A DNA stretch of 29,378 bases from Chlamydiota bacterium (GCA_011065225.1 JAAKFC010000001.1:1-29378), one strand, 5' to 3'; positions 1 to 10,500 are shown, counted from the stretch's first letter. Numbers and translations are program-made. The notes: generated from the sequence alone by a model not told the origin.

Positions 1-648
1 AGCTATAGCTGCTCTTGCAATAACTGTAAGATTCGCGAGAATTCCCTTGCTACACAGAATAAGTAGCATTTGTACAGATGGCTTAAAGCTGGATAATCCT
101 ATCAAGCTACTGATAGAGTAAATTGATGTTTCTTGGACACTTCCATCCAATAATATTTCTTTAGCGAGAAAGACAGCAAATATTCCCATGAAAGAAGCAA
201 ATAGCAAGGATTTTCTTCTACTGAAGCAATCAGACAAAAATCCTTGAATTGGTGAAAATAGTGCCTGACACACCAGGAATCCAAGAAAAATCCAGATAGG
301 GGAAATGGAAGTTTGTAATGCTATATGTATCAAAATTACATCAACGACTATATCAGTGCAAAACATGAGCAATGAAATCAGTACATTGGGATGAGAAAGC
401 AAAGATCGATCGATTACTGATCGCCAACTAGTGAGCTCTTCTTTTAAATTTATTCTTTTTTTGAAGTAATTCCAAAATAACCATTCGCCTAGTAGTTTTG
501 CGCCAATAGTAAATATAACTAAAAAGGATATATAATTCGGAGGGAGTCCAATAGTTAAGAAAAAAACCATCGTAAAAATATGGGGAAGTAAGCCGATTCC
601 TGTAAAAATTCCGCTTATATATCCAAATGGAGGGCTTGAAATTTTCAT
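1..648 (-). CDS. MFS-type transporter, 3' end cut by window edge
   Basis: An open frame of 216 codons runs from an ATG at 648 to the first base of the window without a stop, so the C-terminal half lies outside. It encodes an integral inner-membrane protein with alternating hydrophobic segments. After the segment that reads WIFLGFLVCQALFSP comes QGFLSDCFSRRKSLLFA, which fits motif A of the major facilitator superfamily (G-x-L-x-D-x-x-x-R-R-K/R). That motif normally lies between membrane helices 2 and 3. Here about two extra hydrophobic segments precede it, so the N-terminus is either extended or divergent. An alternative in-frame ATG lies at 684, directly after a stop, and would add 12 residues; neither start has a strong Shine-Dalgarno. 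The substrate cannot be told from the sequence. It is divergent from the Rhs gene. MFS membership is fairly secure, anything finer is not. Confidence 0.7.
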   Translation of the reverse strand, partial: MKISSPPFGYISGIFTGIGLLPHIFTMVFFLTIGLPPNYISFLVIFTIGAKLLGEWLFWNYFKKRINLKEELTSWRSVIDRSLLSHPNVLISLLMFCTDIVVDVILIHIALQTSISPIWIFLGFLVCQALFSPIQGFLSDCFSRRKSLLFASFMGIFAVFLAKEILLDGSVQETSIYSISSLIGLSSFKPSVQMLLILCSKGILANLTVIARAAIA

Positions 649-854
649 AAGACACCAGCTTTTTCTACATATGTGGCTAAACATTTATCCACTAATGGAT
701 GTAAAAATCTATTTTAAGCAGGGGGCTCTTTAGGAGTCAAATACCTTGAGGTTTTTCCTGGACTTGCTCAAAGGGTACAAGTAGTTTCATGATGTGAAAG
801 AACATCTCATATGTAGACATAATTCTCAGTTCTAATTTTTGGGACAATTTTCTC

Positions 855-883
855 TTCACTTACAAAATATCTTGAACTATCAT
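855..883 (+). promoter_or_regulatory. Candidate promoter of the rhs gene
   Basis: TTCACT (855-860) and TATCAT (878-883) are separated by 17 bp and would start a transcript about 25 bases before the rhs ATG. The -10 matches the sigma-70-type consensus at 5 of 6 positions and the -35 at 4 of 6. The rest of the 266-bp gap between the transporter and rhs shows nothing recognisable. This is a by-eye prediction. Confidence 0.3.
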
Positions 884-914
884 CGGCTCTTCTCATTCGA
901 CATGGAGGTGACCG

Positions 915-3900
915 ATGCGTGCTCTATCTGCTGCTTTATCTTTAATCTTTGTTGTAATTTTTGGTTTTGCAGATGAACCTCCTCCTGAAGAAGGACTTGT
1001 CCTTTCAACTCCTGAAGAGGTGGGAAGTCAAAATACTAGTTTTTTGATTAGAGGGCTTATTAGTCCCTTAAGCGGAAATCTCTCATTAAGGCAAACAGAC
1101 CTCATTGTTCGAGGTGCTCAGGAAATTCGTCTTGAACGGATTTACACACCGCCTCGTATTCCAAGTCCTTTACATGATAAAGAAAAGCATAGGAAAAGTT
1201 GGGATGAACATTATCTTTATAAGCATCTCTCAAAAAACCACAAAGGCTGGCAATTTTTTCCTCATTTGCGTCTTCAAGTTTACACTCGTGATCGAATTGT
1301 GCGTGTCTGTGACGGAAACGGGATGACTCTCGATTTTCAGATTACCAAAACAGGGACTAGACTTATTTCTGACTCTTTTGGAATGAGCAATGTTGCAGGA
1401 GATACTCCTGGAGGAAAATATGATCCCCGCAATACTAAAATCTTCATAGAGGAAGATGGTTCCAAAATAGAAGTGCGATCACCTGATGGCAGCTCGAGAA
1501 TTTACCGATATAAAGGGGAAGGGGACCAACAGGCCAATTTCTGTTATTTAGAAAAGGAAGTTCTTCCCAATGGAAAAATCCTCAAATATCATTTTCAAAA
1601 CAGTCAATTGAACTATGTTGAGAGTTTAAGCCCTAATGAGAGCGTAGTCTATGCAAGCCTTCGTCTAGAGGGATTGCCTTCGGGTGGAGAATGTAAATTC
1701 ACTTCTTCTTCCCATGATACAGCGACATACGCCTACGAAAACAGACACATTGATATCGAGGTGAGAGAAAAGTTAAAAAAAGGGCAATATAGAGAAAAAA
1801 TCAGTAATCATTTTCCTCCAATTTTAAAACACGTGGGCTCGCCTTTTTACCGAAATGAAAGTTTAAGTTATTCGGATAGATTTTTATTAGATCATTACGA
1901 AGGGAAAGAGGAATTTTTTCAGTGTCAGTATAAAGTTTTTGGTCCCCGAGGTTCTAGGCATTATAAATTAGAAAAGCTCCTTTTTCCGATTGGCTCAGAA
2001 GGCTCATTCCAAGATGTTTGCTCAGTAGATTACAGCCCAGCAGCTCCTGGAGTTAAAGAAGGGATCACAACTGTCAAAAATGCAGATGGGACCAAAACGA
2101 TTTATCGATTCACCAAGAATCTTCTAACAAAAGTTGTTGAAACCTACGATACAAATGGAAGCCTCAAGCTGCAAAAACCCTTCTCATGGACTGAGAAGGG
2201 ATGGCTCGCATCTGTAGAAATTTTAGATGGGGAAGGGAACTTATTTTCTAAAAAATCCTATGAATATGACACATTTGGCAATCCCATTTTAGAAACTATC
2301 ACCGGGGATTTAACAGGGAGTGAAAATAGCGAGAGCTACGCAATAAAAAGAGAATACTCCCAAGAGGGAAGAAATCTCCTTCTCAGAGAAGAAAATGAAG
2401 AAAGCAAGGTCACCCTTTTTGACTATTTGCCCAAAACCAATCTCCTAACAGCAAAATTCACGCAAAATCAAAATCAGATTCTCATCCGAGAATTTTACGT
2501 CTACGACAAGTGGAACAATCTGGTGCAAAAGATTGTCGATGATGGTCAAAACAACAATCTCAATGATCTCTATGGGGTCACTCAGAGAACTTGGACACAG
2601 ATCACCCTTAGGAAAGAAGCTCCGTTCATTCATATGCCAGAATGGATGGAAGAGAAATATTTGGAAAATGGCGAAGAGAAACTCGCTAAACGGACCCATA
2701 TTACCTACGACAGGTGGGGAAATATTGCCCAAGAAGATGTCTATGATAGTAAAGGAGAATTTTCCTATAGCATCTACAAAACATACAACGAAAGAGGAAA
2801 TCTTCTCTCAGAAACAAATGCACTTGGCCAGGAGAGAACTTTTGCTTATGACAGCAAAGGTCGGCCCATTCACTCGATTAATTATTCTAGTAGACTCCAC
2901 AAAGCCAAAATTTACGACCCAAAGGGGCGCCTTATTCAGGAAGATCAGCTTGGAGTGGATGGGAGTAAAAAAGAATTTTCTTATGATTATGATGCCAATG
3001 ATGATCTGGTTAAAAAAGTTGATGAATATAAAAATCCCACTCAATACATGTATGATCCCATCACTCATAAACCCATCACCTGTGATTTCCCAAAAGCCCT
3101 TTCAACTGAAAAAAAGCCCCTTTCCGTTACAACGCATTTTGCTTACGATCCCTTGGGTAGAGAAATAACCAAAATAGATCCGAATGGCAATACCACCCAT
3201 TTTAAATACAATGCTCGCGGAGATAAAACACAAATCCTTTATCCAAATGGCTCAAAAGAGACCTATCACTATTACAAGAATGGCAAATGCAAAAAACACG
3301 TGAACCAAGAAGGATTGGCCATTTTTTATGAGTATGATGTCTTAGGACGAGTCATTACCAAAAAATACTATTCTGATGAGCAAATTGCAGAGGAGGCTTT
3401 TGCCTACAATGCCCTCCATCTTCTTTCTGTAATAGACAAAGAAGGGAATCTCACAAAGTATTCTTATGATGGACTAGGGAGAAAGATAGCAAAAGATTTT
3501 TGTGGCCGTGTTGTTGCATATCGATATGATGCACTTGGCCGGCTTCAAACTACAGTTCAGAATAATGGTGGCAATACTCTTCTCACAAGCTTTAAAAGAG
3601 ATCTATTGGATCGAATCACATCTAAAAACAAAACCGATATTTTGGGCAATCTTCTCTATAAGATTTCTTACAGTTACGATGAAGATGGAAATCAAAAAAC
3701 AATCACTCGTTACATCAATAATGAGCCCAATACTGAATTTTTCACACATGACTCTTTTGGCCGCATTACAGAACAGAAGGATGCTTTAGGTTTTATAACG
3801 CGAGTGACTTATGATGACCAGTACTTAAATCCAATAAGCCAAAAGGTTCTGCAAAAAACGATAACAGATCCTAAGGGAACTCAAATTGTCAAAACCTATG

Positions 3901-6014
3901 ACTCTTTTAAGAGGGTCGTAAAGCAAGAAGTATTAAATCCAAATGGAAACACCCTCGCCAGTAAAGAATTATCCTTTGACCCCTGCGGCAATCTTCTTCT
4001 CGAGAAAGACCACATTTACAAGAATACAGAATATCAAAAGACGCAGGCCATTTGCTATCGTTACAATCCCAGCAATCTGCTTGAGAGCTTTACTAGAGGA
4101 TGTGGGACGTATAATGAAAGAACAACATTTTACACCTATACACCATCTGGGAAGATTGCCTCAAAGACTTTACCAAATGAGATTCAACTGCATTATGGAT
4201 ATCACCCCCTTGGGTTTGGAACGAGCCTTTCCTCTTCCGATGGAACCATTGACTACAGGTTTGAAAGAAATCTCCTAGGCAACCTTTTATGGGCCTCTGA
4301 TCAAGTGAGCAACATCAAAATAGAACGAGAGATTGATTCTTTTGGAAATGTTCTCAGTGAAGCATTTTCGACGGGGTTATCGATCGAAAAAAGCTACGAT
4401 GCATTCAATCGTCCTCTATCGGTTAAAATTGCAAATCAGGGACAAGTAGATTACAGCTATGATCCTCTCTATCTGAGAGGAGTAGCTCGTATTTCACCAT
4501 CTGGAACCCTTCAATATTCTCACAAGTACAAAACCTATGATCATGATGGAAATTTACACCAAGAAGAGCTAATTGGAGAATGTGGCTCTATTGTTCATCA
4601 AACAGACCCAAAAGGGCGAAAAGCTGCTCTTCTAAGTCCCTATCTAAGGCAAATCATTTCCTACGATGCATGCGATAATCTTATTTCTATAGAGGAAGAC
4701 GACCAACCCTTTGCCTTTGCATATGATGGACTGGATCAGTTAGTCGCAGAAACAAGACCCCATCACAACTCTTCATATGCATATGATTCCAATTACAACC
4801 GAGTTGAAAAAGACAAAGAACATATCGAGCTGAATGAGCTTGATGAGCTTCAATCCCTTGGATCTATCAGTTGTGATTATGATCTTAATGGAAATCTGAT
4901 TACCAAAAAAACTCCAAAGGGAACAACTCATTTTACCTATGATGCCTTGAACCAGCTGGTCGAAGCAAAAAATGAAAATAGGACGATCAAATTCACATAC
5001 GATCCTTTAAGTCGAAGGCTCTCAAAAGTTGTTCAAGAACAAACAAGTTTTGGACGAAGCGAGACTTGGAAAGAGTTCTACCTGTGGGATGGGCGAGAGG
5101 AAATTGGAGCCTTTGCTGAAAGTGGAAGCTGTAACAATCTCAAAATTTTAGGCACTGGCTATCCTGTTGTTATTGAGTTGGGTGAGAAACCATTCGCTCC
5201 CATAATTGATGTGCAAGGGAATATTCATCATTTAATTAATTTAGTTGCCAAGTCTCAAGAAATTAGTTATAATTTCACTGCATTTGGTGAAGGAAATCCA
5301 TCAGTACTGAATCCCTGGGGCTATGCGAGTAAAAGATGGGACCCAGAGTTAGGCTTAAGTTATTTTGGTAAGCGTTATTATGACCCACAGCTAGCAAAAT
5401 GGCTGACACTTGATCCTTCTGGATTTGTAGATGGTACGAATCTTTATCAGTATGCTTTGAATAATCCCTTCAGGTATCAAGATCCCGAAGGTGAAAATTT
5501 GGTTGGCTTCTGTTTAGGAATTGGACAGATATTAGCTGGTGGAGCACTAATAGCTTCAGGGACAGTTATTGAGATTGCCACATTTGGAGGATATACGATT
5601 TGTTTTGGGATTCAAGCTCAGGCTGGAGCTGCTTTAATCACTAGCGGCCTTGCAATGTCAACGTATCATGCTAAGGATATTTCTTTTGATACTCGCTCAA
5701 CAAGCTCGGTTATCTGGAAAAATACGGATGTGTATGTGCCTGATAGACCATTGCCTGCTAATGAACATGGTGAGCCTATTCCAGATACAGATAGCTCACA
5801 CACTCAGCTTGGAACGAGGAATGGATCTAAAGGGAAATATCCAAAAGCCCGCGAGTTCGATTCTCAAGGAAAACCAGTTCGCGACATAGAGTTTACAGAT
5901 CATGGAAGACCTCATGATCATCCAAACCCACACCAACATAGGCGAGAGGATAACTCAACGGGTGGAACAAAATCGAAGGAAGATGCCGAACCTCTACCAG
6001 AATGGAAGGATTAA
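915..6014 (+). CDS. Secreted Rhs/YD-repeat polymorphic toxin
   Basis: A 1,699-residue protein that should act as a contact- or secretion-delivered toxin. Residues 1-19 are a signal peptide (MRALSAALSLIFVVIFGFA), implying Sec export. Residues from about 400 to 1460 are filled with YD repeats (forms such as YDPLGREITKIDPNGN), which in Rhs/Tc proteins fold into a hollow shell around the toxin. The Rhs core lies near 1468-1525 and ends KRYYDPQLAKWLTLDPSG ... NLYQYALNNP ... DPEG, where the conserved shell stops. The remaining 174 residues are the variable tip: a hydrophobic stretch (about 1527-1580), then a charged tail rich in His with FTDHGRPHDHPNPHQH. I recognise that tail as a recurring C-terminal toxin type but cannot name its activity; a metal-dependent nuclease is a guess. 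A GGAGG Shine-Dalgarno sits 5-6 bases before the ATG. The next gene overlaps the stop by one base. Confidence 0.93.
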   Translation: MRALSAALSLIFVVIFGFADEPPPEEGLVLSTPEEVGSQNTSFLIRGLISPLSGNLSLRQTDLIVRGAQEIRLERIYTPPRIPSPLHDKEKHRKSWDEHYLYKHLSKNHKGWQFFPHLRLQVYTRDRIVRVCDGNGMTLDFQITKTGTRLISDSFGMSNVAGDTPGGKYDPRNTKIFIEEDGSKIEVRSPDGSSRIYRYKGEGDQQANFCYLEKEVLPNGKILKYHFQNSQLNYVESLSPNESVVYASLRLEGLPSGGECKFTSSSHDTATYAYENRHIDIEVREKLKKGQYREKISNHFPPILKHVGSPFYRNESLSYSDRFLLDHYEGKEEFFQCQYKVFGPRGSRHYKLEKLLFPIGSEGSFQDVCSVDYSPAAPGVKEGITTVKNADGTKTIYRFTKNLLTKVVETYDTNGSLKLQKPFSWTEKGWLASVEILDGEGNLFSKKSYEYDTFGNPILETITGDLTGSENSESYAIKREYSQEGRNLLLREENEESKVTLFDYLPKTNLLTAKFTQNQNQILIREFYVYDKWNNLVQKIVDDGQNNNLNDLYGVTQRTWTQITLRKEAPFIHMPEWMEEKYLENGEEKLAKRTHITYDRWGNIAQEDVYDSKGEFSYSIYKTYNERGNLLSETNALGQERTFAYDSKGRPIHSINYSSRLHKAKIYDPKGRLIQEDQLGVDGSKKEFSYDYDANDDLVKKVDEYKNPTQYMYDPITHKPITCDFPKALSTEKKPLSVTTHFAYDPLGREITKIDPNGNTTHFKYNARGDKTQILYPNGSKETYHYYKNGKCKKHVNQEGLAIFYEYDVLGRVITKKYYSDEQIAEEAFAYNALHLLSVIDKEGNLTKYSYDGLGRKIAKDFCGRVVAYRYDALGRLQTTVQNNGGNTLLTSFKRDLLDRITSKNKTDILGNLLYKISYSYDEDGNQKTITRYINNEPNTEFFTHDSFGRITEQKDALGFITRVTYDDQYLNPISQKVLQKTITDPKGTQIVKTYDSFKRVVKQEVLNPNGNTLASKELSFDPCGNLLLEKDHIYKNTEYQKTQAICYRYNPSNLLESFTRGCGTYNERTTFYTYTPSGKIASKTLPNEIQLHYGYHPLGFGTSLSSSDGTIDYRFERNLLGNLLWASDQVSNIKIEREIDSFGNVLSEAFSTGLSIEKSYDAFNRPLSVKIANQGQVDYSYDPLYLRGVARISPSGTLQYSHKYKTYDHDGNLHQEELIGECGSIVHQTDPKGRKAALLSPYLRQIISYDACDNLISIEEDDQPFAFAYDGLDQLVAETRPHHNSSYAYDSNYNRVEKDKEHIELNELDELQSLGSISCDYDLNGNLITKKTPKGTTHFTYDALNQLVEAKNENRTIKFTYDPLSRRLSKVVQEQTSFGRSETWKEFYLWDGREEIGAFAESGSCNNLKILGTGYPVVIELGEKPFAPIIDVQGNIHHLINLVAKSQEISYNFTAFGEGNPSVLNPWGYASKRWDPELGLSYFGKRYYDPQLAKWLTLDPSGFVDGTNLYQYALNNPFRYQDPEGENLVGFCLGIGQILAGGALIASGTVIEIATFGGYTICFGIQAQAGAALITSGLAMSTYHAKDISFDTRSTSSVIWKNTDVYVPDRPLPANEHGEPIPDTDSSHTQLGTRNGSKGKYPKAREFDSQGKPVRDIEFTDHGRPHDHPNPHQHRREDNSTGGTKSKEDAEPLPEWKD

Positions 6015-6466
6015 TGTCTAAAGGAATACGTATTTTAGATAAAAAAAACAGAATTGTATCTGTGGAACTCCAGGATATATTGAAAGAAATTAATTATGGA
6101 GGTCAGTTGGAATGGTCAATTTTATATTTACAGACAACTGGCAACCTAGGGGAAGGCCGATCTATGCCAGTTTTTGAACAGCAAATCATCGATGCTGAAA
6201 AGGGATTGTTTATTACGTGGAAAGAGTTGAACGACTTATCTCAAAAATTTTGGGATTTAATGGATATAATCATTATAGGCTGTAAGGATCGAAGTTCATT
6301 GCGTCGCTATGAGAAAGACCAGGAAATGTACGAAACTTGTGATATTACTATTGAAATGGTTGATAGCGGATATTGGGAGGTTTTTGCAGAAAACGAAGAG
6401 CTAATTAATAAATTTGCAAAAAAGTTTAAAGAAGTTGAATTTTTGGAAGCAGATTTTGAAAAATAA
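6014..6466 (+). CDS. Probable immunity protein for the Rhs toxin
   Basis: A 150-residue soluble acidic protein with no signal peptide or membrane segment, as expected of a cytoplasmic immunity protein that binds the toxin tip of its own Rhs neighbour. Its ATG overlaps the rhs stop in TAATG, with AAGGA inside the last rhs codons as ribosome-binding site, a usual translational coupling for toxin-immunity pairs. An in-frame ATG at 6002 would add four residues but has a poorer binding site. Visible features are an N-terminal segment reading EWSILYLQTTGNLGEG, a central WKELNDLSQKFWDLMD helix, and a segment IIIGCKDRSSLRRYEKD. I recall similar proteins behind Rhs tails of this type in other intracellular bacteria but know no official family name. 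The function is inferred mainly from position and size. Confidence 0.7.
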   Translation: MSKGIRILDKKNRIVSVELQDILKEINYGGQLEWSILYLQTTGNLGEGRSMPVFEQQIIDAEKGLFITWKELNDLSQKFWDLMDIIIIGCKDRSSLRRYEKDQEMYETCDITIEMVDSGYWEVFAENEELINKFAKKFKEVEFLEADFEK

Positions 6467-6499
6467 ATTTACTTGGGGTGCAGGTCAAGGTGCTCCTTT

Positions 6500-6811
6500 T
6501 TATGTACATAATGAGCATTGCCCTTTTAACCAACAGTAAATAGCATAAGTACTAAACATGAAAAAAGTGATTATAGTAGTATTAATTGGAGGAACTGCTA
6601 AAATGATCACAATTATTGATACAGTTGTAAAGAGCCCAAAAGTTTTTGCAGAAGCACAAATAGCAAGATATGCAAAATATGGTGTTGCAAAAAATGCTAC
6701 GAAACAAGCAATAGAAAAAACCTTACGGCATATTTCTTCGATTGTTTTTTTATTAAAACAAAAATGATGTAAACATTCTTTTGTTCCGAAATTACGAGAA
6801 TTAACTTCCAT
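6500..6811 (-). CDS. Small two-segment membrane protein, unknown
   Basis: A 103-residue frame starting ATG at 6811, preceded by AGGAG eight bases upstream, which is the main reason for accepting it. It has a short charged N-terminus and two long hydrophobic stretches (about residues 31-54 and 58-92) separated by a brief turn. That bilobed pattern is shared by chlamydial inclusion-membrane proteins but also by many ordinary small membrane proteins. It points against the rhs-immunity pair and away from traD. No homologue is recognised. A 69-residue frame on the plus strand (6558-6767) covers the same DNA without a ribosome-binding site and is less likely. A real but unassigned gene is possible; fortuitous reading is not excluded. 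Confidence 0.4.
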   Translation of the reverse strand: MEVNSRNFGTKECLHHFCFNKKTIEEICRKVFSIACFVAFFATPYFAYLAICASAKTFGLFTTVSIIVIILAVPPINTTIITFFMFSTYAIYCWLKGQCSLCT

Positions 6812-6859
6812 TTTTGCGACTCCTAGTTAATAGTTCAAGTTTAATAAAAGAAATTTTCT

Positions 6860-7366
6860 TCATCGAATTTGTTCGATAACCGCATTTGTATCCTTCAATA
6901 AAACATTGATTCTTTCAAGTTCTCCAAATCCCTGCCATTCTTCCCGGAATGGATTCCATTTCAGACCCAAATTTTTTAGTTTCGATTCTAGTTCCTTTGA
7001 AGGAGGGGAGGGGAAAGAGATAATGAGGGCTGATTGTTTTGCTGCTTTTTCTATTTGGTTTTGGCCTTTTTTTTGCCAATTCTCAAGAGCATCTTTACCA
7101 GAGGATTTTTCCTTGATTTCAGAAAGAGCTCCTTTTAGGACAACTTCATCTAAAGAACTTAAATCTGCATCATTGATAAGCTTTCCAAGATTGATGAGCT
7201 TTTGAATTTTTTTCTTTCGCTCTTCGGTCTTTAACTTTTGACCCTTTCGCAGCAACCTTGCTTTTTGCTGATCGAGCCTTTCTTTTTTTTCTTCTAATGT
7301 TAGTGGCATGGCACCATCATATCTGAGAGGTAATATTTTGATCAACCTAACCTCCACGGGTTCCAT
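6860..7366 (-). CDS. traD: Ti-type conjugal transfer protein TraD
   Basis: A 168-residue, highly charged protein of the small TraD family from Ti-type DNA transfer regions, an accessory of the relaxosome rather than the F-type coupling protein of the same name. The family signature is visible around residues 40-66: a Lys/Arg-rich helix followed by KKIQKLINLGKLINDADL, then LKGALSEI. It is longer than the roughly 70-residue Agrobacterium form; the C-terminal extension (about 95-168, with LGLKWNPFREEWQGFG) is of the type I associate with rickettsial RAGE TraD. It is divergent from traA across the presumed oriT, the same arrangement as traCDG and traA on Ti plasmids. The ATG at 7366 lies inside an inverted repeat, so binding there could repress it. 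A second possible start, MPLTLEEKKERL, lies 19 codons in. Confidence 0.75.
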   Translation of the reverse strand: MEPVEVRLIKILPLRYDGAMPLTLEEKKERLDQQKARLLRKGQKLKTEERKKKIQKLINLGKLINDADLSSLDEVVLKGALSEIKEKSSGKDALENWQKKGQNQIEKAAKQSALIISFPSPPSKELESKLKNLGLKWNPFREEWQGFGELERINVLLKDTNAVIEQIR

Positions 7367-7410
7367 TTAAGGAACCGTTAATTTTCAGAGGGCAAGCTTA
7401 CTAAACATAC
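7356..7410. other. oriT: Candidate origin of transfer (oriT)
   Basis: This lies in the short gap between divergent traD and traA, where Ti-type oriTs are found. An inverted repeat ACGGGTTCC-ATTTAA-GGAACCGT (7356-7378) is followed after 10 bases by AGGGCAAGCTTAC (7389-7401). Read on the minus strand this is GTAAGCTTGCCCT. As I recall the RSF1010/MOBQ nick region (GTAAATGCGCCCT), it matches at 9 of 13 positions, including the CCCT side. A nick would be expected next to the G-CCC step. Position plus this similarity make oriT likely, but the nick site is inferred. Confidence 0.5.
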
Positions 7411-7470
7411 GTCATTAGGTAGCTGCAGAAAAATTATTAGACACATACGCAATATGCAAACTACGTTTGC

Positions 7471-7499
7471 TTGCTTTGGATCTCATCAAGTTGTATACT
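7471..7499 (+). promoter_or_regulatory. Candidate traA promoter
   Basis: TTGCTT (7471-7476), 17 bp, then TATACT (7494-7499). The -10 matches at 5 of 6 positions and the -35 only at 3 of 6. A transcript would begin about 25 bases before the traA ATG. No strong Shine-Dalgarno precedes that ATG, the nearest purine run being GGATGAAA. Confidence 0.3.
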
Positions 7500-7529
7500 T
7501 AAGACAAGTTAAAAAATGGATGAAACCTA

Positions 7530-10500
7530 ATGGCGATCGAGTTTGCAAGATTAGAATATGTGAGCCGAAGTAATGGAGGGAATAGCTGCCGTAAAGGAGC
7601 CTATAACGGCAGGCAAAGGATATATTGTGAAAAGGAAGGAATTACATTTGATTTTTCTCATGAAGCAGATAGTGGACATCATGAGATCCTGTTACCTGAA
7701 GGAGCCTCGAACAAATTTGCCAAGTCATCAGTTTTGTGGAATGCTGTTGAGTTCCGAGAAACACGGAAAAACTCTCAGCTGGCAAAAGAACTAGTACTAG
7801 CTTTACCGGATGATCCCCAAATCGCTCTGGAGGATAAAGTACATTTAGCCAAAAGCTTTATCCAAAAGCATTTCGTTGGTAAGGGACTTGCAGCTCAAAT
7901 TGATATCCATGAGCCACATAATAAAAAAGATCACAACTGGCATGCGCATGTCCTTATCACAACGCGAAGATTTACTCACAACGGGCTTTCTTTTGGGGAG
8001 AAAGCACGAGATTTAGACGCTTCTGTCCGCAAAGGCAAGGTAATAGAAGCAGAAAGATGGGGAAAGCTATGGAGGACCCATCAAAACGAATATTTTGAAG
8101 ATAAAGGCCTAGATCTTCGTGTAGATCCAACAGGGGTTGTTCCTCAGGAGCATCTTGGTCCAGTTCGGATGAGGGCGCGTGCGTTTGCTTTGTTGAACGA
8201 GCATGTGCAGAGAATAGAAGAGAATGCCTCTCTTTCAGTGCAGCCTGATCAAATCTTGGCAAAATTAACGGAGAAGCAAAGTCTTTTTACAAAATCCGAT
8301 CTGGAAAGCTTTTTGCAAAAGCACGTTGCTACTGAAGATATAGCCGCAACCCGCACTGCTTTTTGGAGCCAAGGGGGTTTACTACAGCTTATTGATCAAA
8401 ATTCTGGTGAACAGCTAGAAAAGTTTACTTCTACTGCTGTTCGGGATGAAGAAAACCGCATTATCAGACTAGCGGACCGAATTCATTATAAGAGGGCGAT
8501 TTCTGTTAGGCAGAAAATACAGGGAAAAGTTCTCGCGTCTTCACAATTAAATGATGAACAATCTGTGGCTTATCGATCGATATTTTCGGGGAAGCGCCTA
8601 AATTGTATAGAAGGTCGAGCTGGAACCGGGAAGAGCCATCTTCTTGGCGCAATTCGTGAAGCATATGAATCAGCAGGTTATCGAGTAAGAGGTTTTGCTC
8701 CTACAAGTGAAGTAGCAAAAGACCTTGAAAAACGAGGATTCTCCAATTCAGAAAATCTCCATCGCTTTCTTTTTGCGCATAAGCATGGATCTCGAAAAAT
8801 GCAAGGAAGAGAAGTATGGATCCTAGACGAGGCGGCAATGGTGGGGAATCGAGCAGTGCAGGAGTTTCTAAGAGAGGGGTGGAAAAATGGCTGCCAGGTG
8901 ATCTTAGTCGGAGATTCTCGGCAACTGCCTTCCATCGAACGTGGGGGAATGTTTGAGGTTTTCTGCCAAAAATATGGAGCAGCGCAATTAGAGCGGATTC
9001 AGCGTCAACAAAAAGAGCCTCAAAGAGAGATGGCATCATTGGCCTCGAAGGGGAGAATGGCTGAAGCTGTCAATCAACTTGAAAAGAATGGGGGATTACA
9101 TTGGAGCCCAACAAAGCAAGAAGCGATGGAAAATCTAGTAAAGAAATGGGACGCAGATCAGCGGGCATTCCCTGGCCATACATCTCTTATCATGGAGCAT
9201 CGCAATCGTTATGCCAAAGTTCTCAATGAGATTATCCATGAGTTGCGATTTTCAAGAGGGGAGTTGGGAAAAGAGGAATTCAAATGCGAAACTTTTTTGG
9301 GGACAGTCTTTGTGAGTGAGGGAGATCGTTTGCAATTTCGGGCGAATGATCGAGAAAGAGGGATTACAAATGGTCAGTTAGGATCACTTGTCAAAGCTTC
9401 CTCAGATGAATTTATCGTTCGGCTTGATCAAGGGAAAGAAATTCACTTTAACCCCCAAGAATTCCATCGATATCAGCTGGGATACGCCGGAACGGTTCAT
9501 CGATCTCAGGGAAAGACGGTTGATCGTGCTTATGCCTTGCATAGCCCTTGGATGAACCAAAATCTATTTTACGTTGCTCTTACAAGGCATCGGAAGCAAT
9601 TTGATTACTTTGTTTCAAAGGAAGAAGCAGCCAATCTTTCAGAGCTAAAATTCCAGGCTTCTCGTGATGGTGGCAAGGAAACAACCCTTTCCTATCAAAC
9701 AGATGTCGATAAAAAAGAGAAAAATGGTCGTTTTTCTGTTGATCAGATGTGGCAGAGAGCCAGAGAAAATTTGGGGGATTTTTTTCATAGGAATCCAGAT
9801 TTTTATAAGGTTAAGGATTCCGAAGAGACATTTCGGGATTCTTTCCAAGTTCTGAAAGTCGACCCTAAGATTACTCAAGAGGAACCGAAGAAGAGCAGTC
9901 CCGCTCCTTATAAGCATCAGAGCCAAAACGATTCTTCACAGACTATGGTCCAAAGATATCTATCACTTGAAGATGAAGTGTGCTTACGTAAGGAGGTCTT
10001 CGATAAAGAGGTTGAAGAGACGGGTAAAGAACTTCGTTCAGGAAAAAGATTTCAAGCGTGGCAAGAGGTTATTCAAGGGAGAAATCAGCTTGCAAAAGAG
10101 ATCAATAAATGCCTTTCTCCTCAGGAGAAAAAGCAACTTTTGACCTCTAAGATGATAGTGAATATCGAGTCGCAAGCAGAGAAATTCTCTCAGAATCAGA
10201 AACGATTAGAAAAGCATCTGAAAACAAGCTCAGATCGAGAGTTGTATGGAAATCTCAATGACAGAGTCGAGGAACTATGTTTACGGCTTTTTCCTGAGGG
10301 GCCTTCTCATCGATCACATAAGGAATGGAGATTTCGATCGAACCGCTCGCTTGCTGTTGTTGTGAGAGGGGAGAGCTCAGGGTCTTATTATGATTTTGCT
10401 GAAGGGGAAGGAGGGGGCCTTCTTCAGCTTATTCAGAAAGAAATGCAGTTAGAAACTAAAGAGGCAATTGCATGGGCAAATGGATTTCTAGAGCAGGCGC

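Noticed and set aside
2533..3168. 211-codon frame inside the rhs gene
   Set aside because: It is a same-strand shadow in another frame. The rhs frame carries continuous YD repeats and this frame has low-complexity Met/Lys composition.
6558..6767. 69-codon plus-strand frame opposite the small membrane protein
   Set aside because: It has no ribosome-binding site, whereas the minus-strand frame has AGGAG at good spacing. Only one of them is likely to be real.
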